A stretch of DNA of 54,555 nucleotides from Scleroderma bovista (taxonomy: Eukaryota > Basidiomycota > Agaricomycetes > Boletales > Sclerodermataceae). Both the position numbers and the translations under genes were made by a program. Location of the stretch: assembly GCA_037178675.1 (NCBI GenBank), contig JAYMGJ010000043.1, positions 1-54,555 on the forward strand, written 5' to 3'. Below the pieces are notes generated by a model. It searched no databases and had not been told where the DNA came from. It saw only the letters and a list, made by a program, of their open reading frames with translations. This document shows, piece by piece, positions 31,239 to 43,300 of this stretch (position 1 is the stretch's first letter; every line of letters begins with the position of its first letter).

Positions 31239-33428
31239 GCAAAGTCAAGACTATCCTTATGCAAAGAATGAATACAAGCTCGTTGTAGCCATCTATCACA
31301 CAAGAATGACTATTCTGGAGCAAGAGATGACTGCCGACGTCCAGCAGTCATCCCTCGCACGAGAACTGCCAAGAAGCAGAAGAATACAAGGATTGATGAT
31401 CATTTCAGTATGAGAAAGGAATGCAACCTACTGCAGTCCAACTCCCATACCAGAACAACCAAAGAAGCAGAAGAAACAATAGAGAAATGAAGGAGAAAAG
31501 GAAGAATCATTTTAGTGCCCAAATGTCAAATTTAGGCGCCCTGTGCCGGCATTCCAATATTTTGAATAGCTCTGCCATTTTTGAAGCTATCAATCATGTG
31601 ACTATACCATCATGGAGCCTAGACCGTGGTCTATCTGGCTGTCAAGTTCCGATGTAAATCTGTTTATTTCCCACGGAGATATTCCACCCACAATCCAGAC
31701 ACCTGCTTCATCACTCACTATGGAGTCCGCATTTTCCCTGGAACATTTCTCCGCTATTGCAGCAGACCTCAACTATGTCCTGCTCTTAAGACAGCCTCTC
31801 CCTGAGCTCCTGTGTACTGTCTGGTACATATCTTCCCAGCCTGCTCCCCCAGTCCCTCTCATTCTCTGTCAGCACGTTCTCCTTGTCAGTCCTGCGTCGC
31901 ACATGTACTTTGGTTGTCTCAAGTCTATCATTAGACTTGAAAATTCATACCTGGTCATCTCTGTGTCTCCTGAGTCCTCTGCATATGGTCCTTTCATCCC
32001 AGAGTCCTGTCACATCCATCTCCCTCTATCATTCATCTCGCTTCCATGGACATGTCGAATCCGCTATTCATGTTTCACTTCCCTGCTATCCCGCAACAAA
32101 CATGAATGAAACAGTGCTCTAGAACCCTTCTTAGGAGCCCTAATAGAGTACAGAACCTTCCCCTTACTGCTCAAGGGAAGACTGCACTTTGGGAGCACCA
32201 AATTTCGCATTTTTGCTCTACAGAAGCTCAACCCAAGGGATTTGTGACACTCTGTGACCAGCTGTGACTCTACTTGTCATTCCAGGCCCCCTGACACTGC
32301 TCTTCTGGTCGGATCAATTCTTTTATTATCCCCCAGCCACTCCCATCAGTGGCACTGCTTCAGAAGCTCATCTCCAGATCTAAACTTCAATCAATCACAG
32401 GTTGTGCTTCCCTTCTGTCTGAGTCACACAGAGTCACTCTGGCTCACTCTGACTCACTCTGCTGCGCATTATTCATCCCCTCTTGGCATTACTAATCCCC
32501 ATTACTCCCCTTACCAATCACTTACCAATCATCCTTCAAATCATGCTTATCATGCTGCTTATCAATTCATGACTCATGCCCCTATGATTCATATGCATTA
32601 TGTCATCGCATATGCTCATTTAGCTTCGATCTACTCATCCTATGCTTTCCCCCCCTCTCTTTTGGGCCCCATGCAATGATTTTCCATATTCTTGATTATG
32701 CACCCCTTTTTACCTATGTTTTTGCTCTTTCCCTTGGCTCAGCAGCTTGTTCAGGCTCTCCCCATTGATGACTCAGCCTGATTACACTGCTTATCAATTG
32801 CTTACCAATCTCTTACCAAGCACTTAGTCATTTGTGCTTACAGGGCCACAGCCCCTCCTGTATATAAACCAGCAGCCAAAGGCTGCAAGGAAGTGTCTGC
32901 TTCCCCCTCAATAAAGCGACCACATTCACTCTCCCTCACTGTCTATAAGCTCTATCTCTGTCTTTGGACTTGTAGGTCACTCAGTGCTGGCCTAAAGCTC
33001 CTATATTGCTGTTTATCAGATATATCTTGTATCTGATCATTTCTCTAGGCTGAAGCACAGTCTAGCATCTCTGTCCACTCCATCCAATCACTGTCCATCA
33101 CATTCTTGAAGCAGGAACTGTCCCCTTGCTTCCCTGTTGTCCCATCACTGCTGTTACCCCCCCATCATCAATCTATCATCACTCTTCAATCCCAGGACTC
33201 TTCCTAACCACTGTGGTAGGCTGAAGAGGAGTAAATACCATCACAAGTCGCATTCCATCCCCATCAGAAGCCCTTCCCTTCCCTCCTGCATTCTGCCTGA
33301 AGGTGTGCAGCACATTCCCCTGCGGAGATTAAATACCAGAAACGCAAAGGAAGACCACCACTTGCATATTGCTGTCATTTGGTGTTGGTTGTTGGTTGTT
33401 CTGACCTCTTCCCTCACTTAGGCGCACA
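31108..33428 (-). repeat. 2.32-kb repeat E, copy 1 (probable long LTR)
   Basis: Nearly identical to 37582-39901, in the same orientation. Both begin CACCAAACATGTTTGGTAC and end CACTTAGGC(G/A)CACA. A TATATAAACC box (about 32866) and AATAAA (about 32911) lie inside. No recognised protein is encoded; the 79-165 codon open frames (for example 31612-32109) are conserved because the copies are nearly identical, not as evidence of coding. This copy cuts gypsy 4 at its left and a truncated LTR at its right. Confidence 0.75.
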
Positions 33429-33429
33429 C

Positions 33430-33801
33430 CGGTCATTCTCAGTTACTCCAGTCAACGGTCGCGCAGATAACCTTCCGCTAACTACGACCCTTGGTCTAGC
33501 CCGCATACAGTTGTTACCACACTTGCCCATTTACCCTGCCTTGACGTGAGTTCTCCGTGAACTTGTTATATCTCATACCTTGTAGTATTTTCACCGGACC
33601 TGGTTTGTTTTCATTGGACCTGATCTATCATCTTGACTGGAACCTATGCAAGGGATCAATGCTCGACCCTCTTGTTGTTGAATCCAATTGGTCCCAACTC
33701 CGGCCGGACTAATCACTTGTCCAGCATCTGCCCTCCTCCTTCGTCCGCGTTCATCCAGACTTGACCGGACCCCCTACTGGAGTAGACCTGGACTTGACAA
33801 G
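33430..33801 (+). repeat. Truncated, internally deleted LTR of the Ty3/gypsy 3 family
   Basis: From GGTCATTCTCAGTTACTCC to GACTTGACA it follows LTR 36279-36901, but lacks the first about 70 bp and about 250 bp internally (between ACCTGATCTA and CTGGAACCTATGC). It ends exactly at the break in the copia RNase H that follows. Confidence 0.75.
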
Positions 33802-35690
33802 CACCATCAATGAAGAATAGTTTCATGTTACCTTTCACAACTGACTCGCGGATTCCATGGTAGCAGATGTTGATGTGCTTGGAGCGAGGCTCCATCACAG
33901 GGTTGGATGCCATAAATATGGACCCCTGATTATCACTGCAAATCAGGATAGCTTTCAGCTTATAGCCAAGCTCATGGAGTAAACTTCGAATCCAGGTAAC
34001 TTGGCGAGCGCAATCACTCACAGCCATGTATTCGGCCTCAGTGGACGAGTACACAATAGTCTTCTGTGCACAAGAAGTCCAACTGATCAAGCCATCTGCA
34101 AGCTTCAGGTAGAAACCTGTCTGCGAGAGGTGAGAGGTAGGGTCTGATCCCCAATCTGAGTCTGTGCATGCAATCAGACCAGCACCGCATCCACCGTTGT
34201 ATACTAGGGAGTATGAAGGCATCCCAATTAAGTAGCAACAGATATACAGCACTTTGTTCAGGTGGTCCTGGGATGGATTCGCAGCATGGCGCAAAAGATG
34301 GGTGACTGCAAAGGCAATGTTGGGCCTAGTGCCTAACATAAGGTACAGAAGGGACCCAATAACCATCTGGAAACAGGAGCGGAGTTCTGCATCAACAGGC
34401 TCTGTATTTTTGGTGGCATAGTAGCCAGCCGGCAGTGGGGTGCTTGCAGACTTTGCATTGAGCATGCTGCAGTGTTCGACGACCTTATGGAGGTATGCGC
34501 ATTGGTCCAAGTGGATAGCGCAACCTTTGTGAGTGATTCGCATCCGGAGAAACTCCTTAGGTTCTCCAAGGTCTCTGCACTTCCATTTGCACATGAACTG
34601 CGCTTTGATGGCATCAACAACAGCCTTGTTAGGGCCACAGAATAGTGTGTCGTCAATGTAGATAATACCAATGATGATGTTGGTGCCTTTCTTCTTGTAG
34701 AAGAAGATGCCTGCTTCAGACTTAAGGTGCTCAAACCCGAGCTCCTTGAGAGACTCATCGAGTGTGCACCACCAAGCTAGGCCAGCCTGTTTGAGGCCAT
34801 AGAGGGCACGCCAGAGGCGGAGCACTTTGTGCTCTTGCCCAGGAACTGCAAACCCTTTGGGTTGTTCCATGTAGATCTCTTCATCGAGCTTGCCATACAA
34901 GTAGGCACTCTGAATGTTGAGTCCAGTGATATACCAATTCTCAAGTGCGGCAAGCACAAGCATGAGGCGCACTGTTTCAAAGCGCATGACTGGTGAGAAG
35001 ACCTGGTCAAAATCTAATCCCTCGACCTGGGAGAAGCCTTTCGCTACTAAGCGGGCTTTCTTGTGGCCATCCGACTTCATGTCAAAGACCCATCGATTCT
35101 TAATGACCTTCCGGTCTTGGGGACGGTCAACTAGCTCAAAGACTTTGCGCTTTCGCGCACGTTGAGCTCTTCTTGGCAAGCAAGTCGCCAGAGTTTCTGC
35201 TCAGCTTGGGGTAAGCAAGTGATGACCTTGTAGGACCAGTTGCGGAGGCTCTCATATTGAGGCTCGCTGGTTGTGAGGGCTTTGCCCATCAGGAATCAGA
35301 CTAGGTTTTCTCCCCCTTCCTCGCACATCTTTTGCACATCTTCCTCACTGGGTGTTGCAGAGATGTCGGGGAAACCACCAGGAACATGGTCTGGTGTGTC
35401 TGGTTGTGGGGGCCTAGGGGCCTCACCCACTGTTTCTCGCCATTGAGAGGCACTTTTGATATCCCGGAGTTGCTTGATGGGATGTCGCCACTCACCATAT
35501 ATGTTACCGGGGCGCAACGGCACTCTACATTCACGTTGAGGGTGGGCAGGGATATTCACTGCAGGGGGTCGCGGCGCATTCTGGTGGTGTTCAGCTCGGC
35601 CAAGGCGCTGTGGTGCCAGAGGTGGTGGGTTTCTCGCCGGTGAAGGTGTTCTCGGTGCCAGTGGAGGCACTGGAGATGGCGTATGGGGAG
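33802..35690 (-). pseudogene. Copia RT-RNase H, 3' half of the split element (inverted)
   Basis: Minus-strand frame 35179 leftward: KNRWVFDMKSDG, ARLVAKGFSQVEGLDFDQVF, LNIQSAYLYGKLDEEIYMEQ, ALYGLKQAGLAWW, catalytic IIYIDDTLFCGPN, LGTRPNIAFAVTHLLRH and RNase H (TDSDWGSDPTSHLSQTGFY, SSTEAEYMAVSD, HINICYHGIRES). It ends at KLFFIDGA, cut by the LTR at 33801. Codons 35690-35180 are the Pro-rich linker (for example SASQWRETVGEAP) with one stop near 35294. Together with 13031-15193 it forms one copia. Confidence 0.88.
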
Positions 35691-36278
35691 GATTTATTTG
35701 ATTAGGCTCTTCCTCAGGAGCCTCAGATTCCTTGCGCTTTGGATCGTCATCTGCGCTTGGGGATGTGGGTAGCCATGGTCGTGTTCCACATCATCATCAC
35801 TGTCGATATCATCAGGGGGATTCCCTGGTCGATCAGTGGTAGTTTTTGGATTTACCCTTCCAAAAGGGTTCTTGAGAGGTTTGCACCTGTTCTTAGGGCA
35901 GCGAGGGAAATGACACTCGTCAAAGACGGCGTGAGCAGCAGTAAACACTGCATTGGTGGAGCGCATAAACAAAAAGTTGCGCTCATTGCCAGGGGCAACA
36001 CCGACATAAGTCATTAGCTCTGACTTGGGAGCCATCTTATTTGCTCAAGCTGAGGCTGGGAGGTAGACAAAGGCTCCACAGCCAAATACACGGAGGTGGT
36101 CGATGTTAGGCATCTCCCCCTTAAGCATTTCCATTTCATGGGGGGTGCGCCATCACAGGCGAGCTACTGGAGTATGGTTGTAAATGTGGGTTGCATGAGC
36201 AAACACAAATTCCCACCAGGAGTCAGGAATGCAGGCTTGATGCCGCATAGACTCAGCTTTATCCATGAGAGTGTGCCT
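35691..36278 (-). pseudogene. Copia integrase C-terminal half, continuation of 14549-15193
   Basis: Directly left of the LTR start at 36279 the minus strand reads GGCAC then ACTCTCATGGATAAAGC, giving HTLMDKAESMRHQACIPDSW, the natural continuation of HAKRLG at 15190. It goes on WEFVFAHATHIYNHTPVARL and MAPKSELMTYVGVAPGNERN with VFDECHFPRCPKN. Two stops separate these pieces. The strand is opposite to the 5' half. Confidence 0.88.
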
Positions 36279-36901
36279 GTTACAACCATGTCCAACTCCG
36301 GATCTTATCCAGTTACTCCGGTCGCATTGCAGCCCCATAGCTCAACTCCAGTCATTCTCAGTTACTCCGGTCACGGTCGCGCAGATAACCTTCCGCTAAC
36401 TACGACCCTTGGTCTATACTCCATTCGCTCTTACTACACCTCGCCGTCTACCCTGCCTTGATGTGAGTTCTCCGTGAACTTGATATATCCTATACCTTGT
36501 AGCATTTTCACCGGACCTGATTTATTTTACCTGGTCCTGACTTTATTTTCACTGGACCTGACCTAGTCCTAACTCCGGCCATCCCTTGTCTGCTATTAGG
36601 TTGTTTACTTGTCACCGTATGTACTCAACCCTAGTTTCTACTTAGTATAAGTACCCTCTAGTTTACCTTGTAGACCTCAGTCTGAAATCAACATAAGTCA
36701 CTACTCCTGTTCTCGTCCACCTCCATCTCCGTCTCCATCTCCTTCCCTTGGCCGGAACCTACGCAAGGGGTCAACACTTGTTGTCCTTAGTCGTTGAACC
36801 CAATCGGTCACCAATCTCTTGTCCAGCATCTGCCCTCCTCCTTTGTCCGCTTTCGTCCGGACTTGACTGGACCCCCTACCGGAGTAGACCCGGACTTGAC
36901 A
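36279..36901 (+). repeat. Full-length LTR of the Ty3/gypsy 3 family, at an inversion breakpoint
   Basis: TGTTACAACC to GACTTGACA, 623 bp, closely similar to 15194-15832 in reverse. Its left flank GTGCC is the other half of the GGCAC duplication, so its left end is the original gypsy-copia junction. Its right flank (AGAATGGTATATC) is not gypsy internal sequence. Confidence 0.88.
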
Positions 36902-37581
36902 AGAATGGTATATCAACTGCATCAATTGCAGGAGAATCTACTTTGACCTGCAAGATTATATCGGTCGCCAGCCATCGCAGCAGCCCCAGCGACGCACCAC
37001 CACTAGTTTCCAAAACTCCTACTGGGCCAGTAGACAGCCTGCCCCCTCATCACCTCGCAGACCCGTAGTGGCTAGGCACGATTGCCCCCGACCCAATCAT
37101 AAGCGTTGTCACCAACCCCATCCACGCGTTGCTCACCCCATGGGTCCTGAACCCCGAAGAAACATTGAATGAGTGGACTCAGATTTTTATTCTGTCCGCT
37201 GGAGTCTAGCAAAAGGAGATGAGAATCGGCGTCTACTGGTGCATCGCAAACAAGTGCACACTTACTTCGGTTTCAATGCTGCCCTTCGCCGAGGGAAGGA
37301 TTGCCCTCCCTACCTCCCTTGCAGATACACCCAGTTCAGCAACGCCTACGCGCACGAGGCCACTACTTCATCCCATTTTACCACCTTTGAACCGGGTGAA
37401 GACGGGTTGGGTCACGTCGTCATTAATGGACGCACCCCTACACCTGCTGAGGTATTAGGCCCCAACACTGACCTCCAAAGTCTAGAGGAGAGAGAGGGCG
37501 GATGAACCTTAAACGGCACTGAGGCTGAATCACTGCAGAGTATGCTCTGGGATCTCGCGGATAAAGCTAAACATTGTCATG
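36902..37581 (+). CDS. Unrecognised coding-like fragment
   Basis: A plus-strand frame is open over most of the interval. It reads WYINCINCRRIYFDLQDYIG and an Arg/Pro/His-rich stretch, then, after one stop near 37171, the ORF 37173-37505 (VRWSLAKGDENRRLLVHRKQ, YFGFNAALRRGKDCPPYLP). I do not recognise a domain. Its left end is cut by the LTR and its right end by the repeat. It may be a host gene piece or part of another element. Confidence 0.35.
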
Positions 37582-39901
37582 CACCAAACATGTTTGGTAC
37601 TGTGGACATGGAGAAAGTTAGCCAATGAAATTAATGCGAAGAATGCACCCAAGATCTGTTGAAAGATTGTCCTGACTTGAGGGATACAGACAGCCCTCGC
37701 TATCCATATCATGCAAAGTCAAGACTATCCTTATGTGAAGAATGAATACAAGCCCATTGTAGCCATCTATCGCATGAGAATGACTATCCTAATGCAAGAG
37801 ATGAATGCCAATGCTGACAGTCATCTATCGCATGAGAACCACCAAGAAGCAGAAGAATCCGAGGATTGATGATCATTTCAGTATGAGAGAGGAATGCAAC
37901 CTACTGCAGTCCAACTCCCATACCAGAACAACCAAAGAAGCAGAAGAAACAATAGAGAAATGAAGGAGAAAAGGAAGAATCATTTTAGCGCCCAAATGTC
38001 AAATTTAGGTGCCCAGTGCCGGCATTCCAATATTTTGAATAGCTCTGCCATTTTTGAAGCTATCAATCATGTGACTATACCATCATGGAGCCTAGACTTT
38101 GGTCTATCTGCCTGTCAAGTTCCGATGTAAATCTGTTTATTTCCCACAAAGATATTCCACCTGCAATCCAGACACCTGCTTCATCACTCACTATGGAGTC
38201 CGCATTTTCCCTGGAACGTTTCTCCGCTATTGCAGCAGACCTCAACTATGTCCTGCTCTTAAGACAGCCTCTCCCTGAGCTCCTGTGTACTGTCTGGTAC
38301 ATATCTTCCCAGCCTGCTCCCCCAGTCCCTCTCATTCTCTGTCAGCACGTTCTCCTTGTCAGTCCTGCGTCGCACATGTACTTTGGTTGTCTCAAGTCTA
38401 TCATTAGACTTGAAAATTCATACCTGGTCATCTCTGTGTCTCCTGAGTCCTCTGCATATGGTCCTTTCATCCCAGAGTCCTGTCACATCCATCTCCCTCT
38501 ATCATTCATCTCGCTTCCATGGACATGTCGAATCCGCTATTCATGTTTCACTTCCCTGCTATCCCACAACAAACACAAATGAAACAGTGCTCTAGAACCC
38601 TTCTTAGGAGCCCTAATAGAGTACAGAACCTTCCCCTTACTGCTCAAGGGAAGACTGCACTTTGGGAGCACCAAATTTCGCATTTTTGCTCTACAGAAGC
38701 TCAACCCAAGGGATTTGTGACACTCTGTGACCAGCTGTGACTCTACTTGTCATTCCAGGCCCCCTGACACTGCTCTTCTGGTCGGATCAATTCTTTTATT
38801 ATCCCCCAGCCACTCCCATCAGTGGCACTGCTTCAGAAGCTCATCTCCAGATCTAAAGTTCAATCAATCACAGGTTGTGCTTCCCTTCTGTCTGAGTCAC
38901 ACAGAGTCACTCTGGCTCACTCTGACTCACTCTGCTGCGCATTATTCATCCCCTCTTGGCATTACTAATCCCCATTACTCCCCTTACCAATCACTTACCA
39001 ATCATCCTTCAAATCATGCTTATCATGCTGCTTATCAATTCATGACTCATGCCCCTATGATTCATATGCATTATGTCATCGCATATGCTCATTTAGCTTC
39101 GATCTACTCATCCTATGCTTTCCCCCCCTCTCTTTTGGGCCCCATGCAATGATTTTCCATATTCTTGATTATGCACCCCTTTTTACCTATGTTTTTGCTC
39201 TTTCCCTTGGCTCAGCAGCTTGTTCAGGCTCTCCCCATTGATGACTCAGCCTGATTACACTGCTTATCAATTGCTTACCAATCTCTTACCAAGCACTTAG
39301 TCATTTGTGCTTACAGGGCCACAGCCCCTCCTGTATATAAACCAGCAGCCAAAGGCTGCAAGGAAGTGTCTGCTTCCCCCTCAATAAAGCGACCACATTC
39401 ACTCTCCCTCACTGTCTATAAGCTCTATCTCTGTCTTTGGACTTGTAGGTCACTCAGTGCTGGCCTAAAGCTCCTATATTGCTGTTTATCAGATATATCT
39501 TGTATCTGATCATTTCTCTAGGCTGAAGCACAGTCTAGCATCTCTGTCCACTCCATCCAATCACTGTCCATCACATTCTTGAAGCAGGAACTGTCCCCTT
39601 GCTTCCCCTCTGCTCCATCACTGCTATCACACCCCTGCCATCAATCTATCATCGCTCTTCAATCCCAGGACTCTTCCTAACCACTGTGGTAGGCTGAAGA
39701 GGAGTCAATACCATCCCAAGTCACATTCCATTCCCATCAGAAGCCCTTCCCTTCCCTCCTGCATCCTGCCTGAAGGTGTGCAGCACATCCCCCTGAGGAG
39801 ATTAAATACCAGAAACGCAAAGGAAGACCACCACTTGCATTTTGCTGTCATTTGGTGTTGGTTGTTGGTTGTTCTGACCTCTTCCCTCACTTAGGCACAC
39901 A
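37582..39901 (-). repeat. 2.32-kb repeat E, copy 2 (probable long LTR)
   Basis: Second copy of 31108-33428. At its right edge the minus strand reads CCAGGGGGGGACCTGA followed by TGTGTGCCTAAGTG, that is a polypurine tract and an LTR start, which is the reason for calling the repeat an LTR in minus orientation. TATA box about 39339, AATAAA about 39384. Confidence 0.7.
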
Positions 39902-40005
39902 TCAGGTCCCCCCCTGGTTACCAATTGGGCGATCTCAATGATCTCCGCACTCACAATTACTGATTGTAGTGAAGATATTTCTGGGTTTAGTTTGTCCTGC
40001 CAGAG
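39902..40005 (-). pseudogene. gag end and polypurine tract of an older gypsy (element 5)
   Basis: Minus strand: LWQDKLNPEISSLQSVIV, AEIIEIAQL, the end of a Retrotrans_gag domain, running into the polypurine tract at 39903-39916. It is the continuation of the gag at 46335-46762; the young gypsy at 40006-46334 lies between. Everything from zinc knuckle to integrase is missing. Confidence 0.75.
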
Positions 40006-40376
40006 TGAGATGACCCTAGGCAGAACACCTAAGACCCAACTACACGCGAGACTCTGAGGAGAAATAGGACGCGAGGATCTAGAGCAATAACCCAAGATGA
40101 GCTCGAATGGGGAGCCTCTGGGTGCTGGATTGCACGGTATATATACTACTAGACACGAGGGCTACGCGAGGCTATCCATGAGGCTACGTGCAGGTAGAAG
40201 GCTATGTAATGACATCACTGTGGAGCTAAGGCTATGCGTAATGATGTCAAGGGTGGCAGCGTGTACAGCACGGGGTACAGGTCTAGACTAGGTAGATAAG
40301 ATAGAGGCTGTACACTAAGATAAGATAAACGCTATCTAATCGCAGATTAGATAAGATAAAAAGTCGGACCGTAACA
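40006..40376 (-). repeat. 3' LTR of the young Ty3/gypsy
   Basis: 371 bp; plus-strand ends TGAGATGACC and CCGTAACA. Just inside (40377-40391) the minus strand has CACCTGAGGGGGGAGTAG, the polypurine tract. TATATATA lies at the position equivalent to 46096-46103. Confidence 0.95.
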
Positions 40377-40387
40377 CTACTCCCCCC

Positions 40388-43300
40388 TCAGGTGCAGGAT
40401 TCCAGACTGCAGAACTGAGCGTCGCAAACCGTGAGGTTTTCGGGGATACGACTAAATAACGAGTCAAAGTCCGTTCGGGTCATACGAAGCTTCCGAGGAG
40501 CAGAGGGGTTTTCTCGGTAAAAGCGCTCGACTACCAGAGGAGAATTCTTTAAATTCGACGAGGGCTCCCATGTTCTCTCATGTTCTTCGTACCCTTTCCA
40601 GTGTACCAAATACTGGAGCTGCCTTTTATAAATACGAGAGGCTACAACATAGTCTACTTCGTACTCTTCACCGCGTTCTTCAGAGACACGTACCGGACCA
40701 GGCCGAGACACGGGTTGACCGGGAAGAGGGCCTAAATACGGTTTAACTCGAGAAACATTCACAACCGGGTGAATCCGAAGAGTTTTCGGGAGCTTAAGCT
40801 CGACCGCATTCGGGGTTACACGAGTGACCTCATAGGGACCAATCCACTTCTCCGTAAGCTTCTTAGAAGCACGATTTAGCATACGAAGGTTGTCCGTAGA
40901 AAGCCAAACTTGTTGGCCTACAACATAGTCCGGGGCGGGATTTCTATGCTTATCCGCCTGAAGCTTCATATTACGTTTTGCCTTCTCAGAAGACTCAACA
41001 ACTTTGTTAAATATGGCGGCAAAGTCTTTCGCCGCTGGGGCTACTGTGTCGATCGGCTCAACACCCATACGAGGGGAATAACTCCGGGTAATTCCAAACG
41101 GTGAATCAGTGGTCACCTCCGAGACCGTGTTGTTCCAAACGAACTGGGCAATTTTGATCCATTTGGCCCATTCGCTTTGACGATCACTAACGTAGGTTCG
41201 GAGATACTGATTAATTTCGCGGTTCAACCGCTCCGTTTGACCATCGGTTTGAGGGTGAAATGCCGTGGACATTTTCCTTTTAACGCCTAAAAGTCTATAC
41301 AACTCCCCCAGGAAGTTGCTTGCAAAGACCGATCCGCGGTCTGACACAACGGAAGACGGGAGTCCATGCTGACACCAGACATGATCTCTAAATAACTCAG
41401 CGGTCGACAAGGCGGTTTCTTCCTTAGTGCAAGGTACAAACACGACCTCCTTGGAGAACCGATCAACCACGACTAATATATAGTTGTAACCGAGGGATTC
41501 CGGCATCTCGGTAAAGTCCATAGTGACATCAAGCCACGGGCCGCTAGGGGTAGGGAGAGGGATAAGACTTCCAGAAGTCTTTTGATTCGACACCTTGGAC
41601 TGTTGGCACTTTTGACAGTGCTTTACGTAGGTTTGAATCTGCTCTTTCATCCCTTTCCAAGAATAATGCTTCCTGAGCGCGTTATACGTAGCTTTTACTC
41701 CTTTATGACCAGCAACAGGAGTATCGTGAAAGTTCGTAATGAGCGACTGTCGCTCTTCGTAAGACTGATCAGTGACGTCGATCAGTTTAATAGATACCGG
41801 GTTCAACAGGACCTGGTCCTTGTTATCGTCGGAACTAGATACGTAATGGTCTGATCGCCTGCTAAGCGGATCTGCAACGTGCATCTGGGTTCCCTTCTTA
41901 TAGATAAGTGAATAGTTAAACCGCGTCATCCACATCTGCCAGCGCGCTTGGCGCTTAGACAAATTCTGCGACTTGGTGAAGTACGTTAAATTATGATGGT
42001 CCGTGTAGATCTCAAAGGCGTAAGGAGTGGCCTCGAGATAATGGCGCCAGGCCTCAGTTGCTTTTATGATGGCCAGCATCTCTTTATCGTGAATAGGATA
42101 ATTTCGTTCTGGAGGTGTCATGGAATGTGACATGTACGCGACGGGTCTGAATTCGCCGTCTTCGCACTTCACGGATATCACTCCCCCGACGGCGAACTCA
42201 GACGCATCGGTTTCGAGGCGGAATTCGCGGTCCTGGTCAGGGTACTGGAGTACCGGAGCACGAGTAAAGGCGGCTTTCAAAGCCTCAAACGCAGCGCGTT
42301 CCTTTTCTCCAAAGTTAAATACCGTGTCTTTACACGTAAGATCCGTCATGGGTCTAGCCATGATCGCATAATCTTTAATAAAGCGTCTATAGAAATTGCC
42401 GAGACCTAGGAACGCGCGAACCTGCTTCACGTTTGTTGGCTCAGGCCATTTCAAAATAGCATTAACTTTTTCAGGGTCCATTTTGATACCATCCCGTGAC
42501 ACGATCATACCGAGGAAGTCGACTTCGGTGACTCTGAAGCGACACTTCTCAGGTTTGACAAACAAGTCGTTATCACGTAAACGTTTCAAAACTTCCAGCA
42601 CGATTCTATCATGCTTTTCCTGATCGTCCGTATCCGTAAATATCATAAGGTCGTCGATATACACCACGCAGACATCCGACATATCATGGAAGATTTCGTT
42701 CATCATTTTCTGGAATGTCGCGGGTGAATTGCAGAGACCGAAATACATAACTAATGGCTCGAAAGCCCCTTTGTGCGTTACAAACGCAGCTTTCCACTCA
42801 TCGCCTTCACGAATTCTCACATTGTTGTAACCCCATCGAAGGTCCATTTTCGTGAAGAGTTTACAACCCTTAAGCTTGTCAACAAGCTGAGAGATAAGCG
42901 GCAGCGGATAGTTATTCTTAATTGTCCAGTCGTTTACATAACGGTAATCCTGTACCATGCGCTTCTTGCCGTCCTTTTTTGGGATAAAGAAGACCGGTGA
43001 CGTCTGCTGACTAATAGAAGGCCGAATGTATCCTTTAGCGAGTTGATCATCAAGGAACGATTCGACTTCCTTTTGTTCATCAACAGAGAGCGGGATAAGT
43101 CTTCCCTTTTTGGGCGGGAAGTCTTCTTTCAGATCAATTCCATGATCCCAAGGTTTTCTTAGCGGCATGCGCTCTGACGACTTTTTACTAAACACATCTA
43201 AGAATTCCCAGTACTCTTTAGGGACCTGCTTCTGAGCTTCCTCTAGGGTCGACTCATCGATAGTGACCTTTGATTCATGAGCTTTCAAAGCTTGTACCCA

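Noticed and set aside
31612..32109. 165-codon ORF, also at 38085-38582, as a conserved gene
   Set aside because: Its conservation is explained by the near-identity of the whole 2.32-kb repeat; there is no domain and the composition is that of pyrimidine-rich noncoding DNA.
31108..39901. Repeats E1 and E2 as the two LTRs of a single element enclosing 33429-37581
   Set aside because: The enclosed DNA is copia, gypsy LTRs and an unknown fragment, with no primer site, and the outer flanks show no target duplication.
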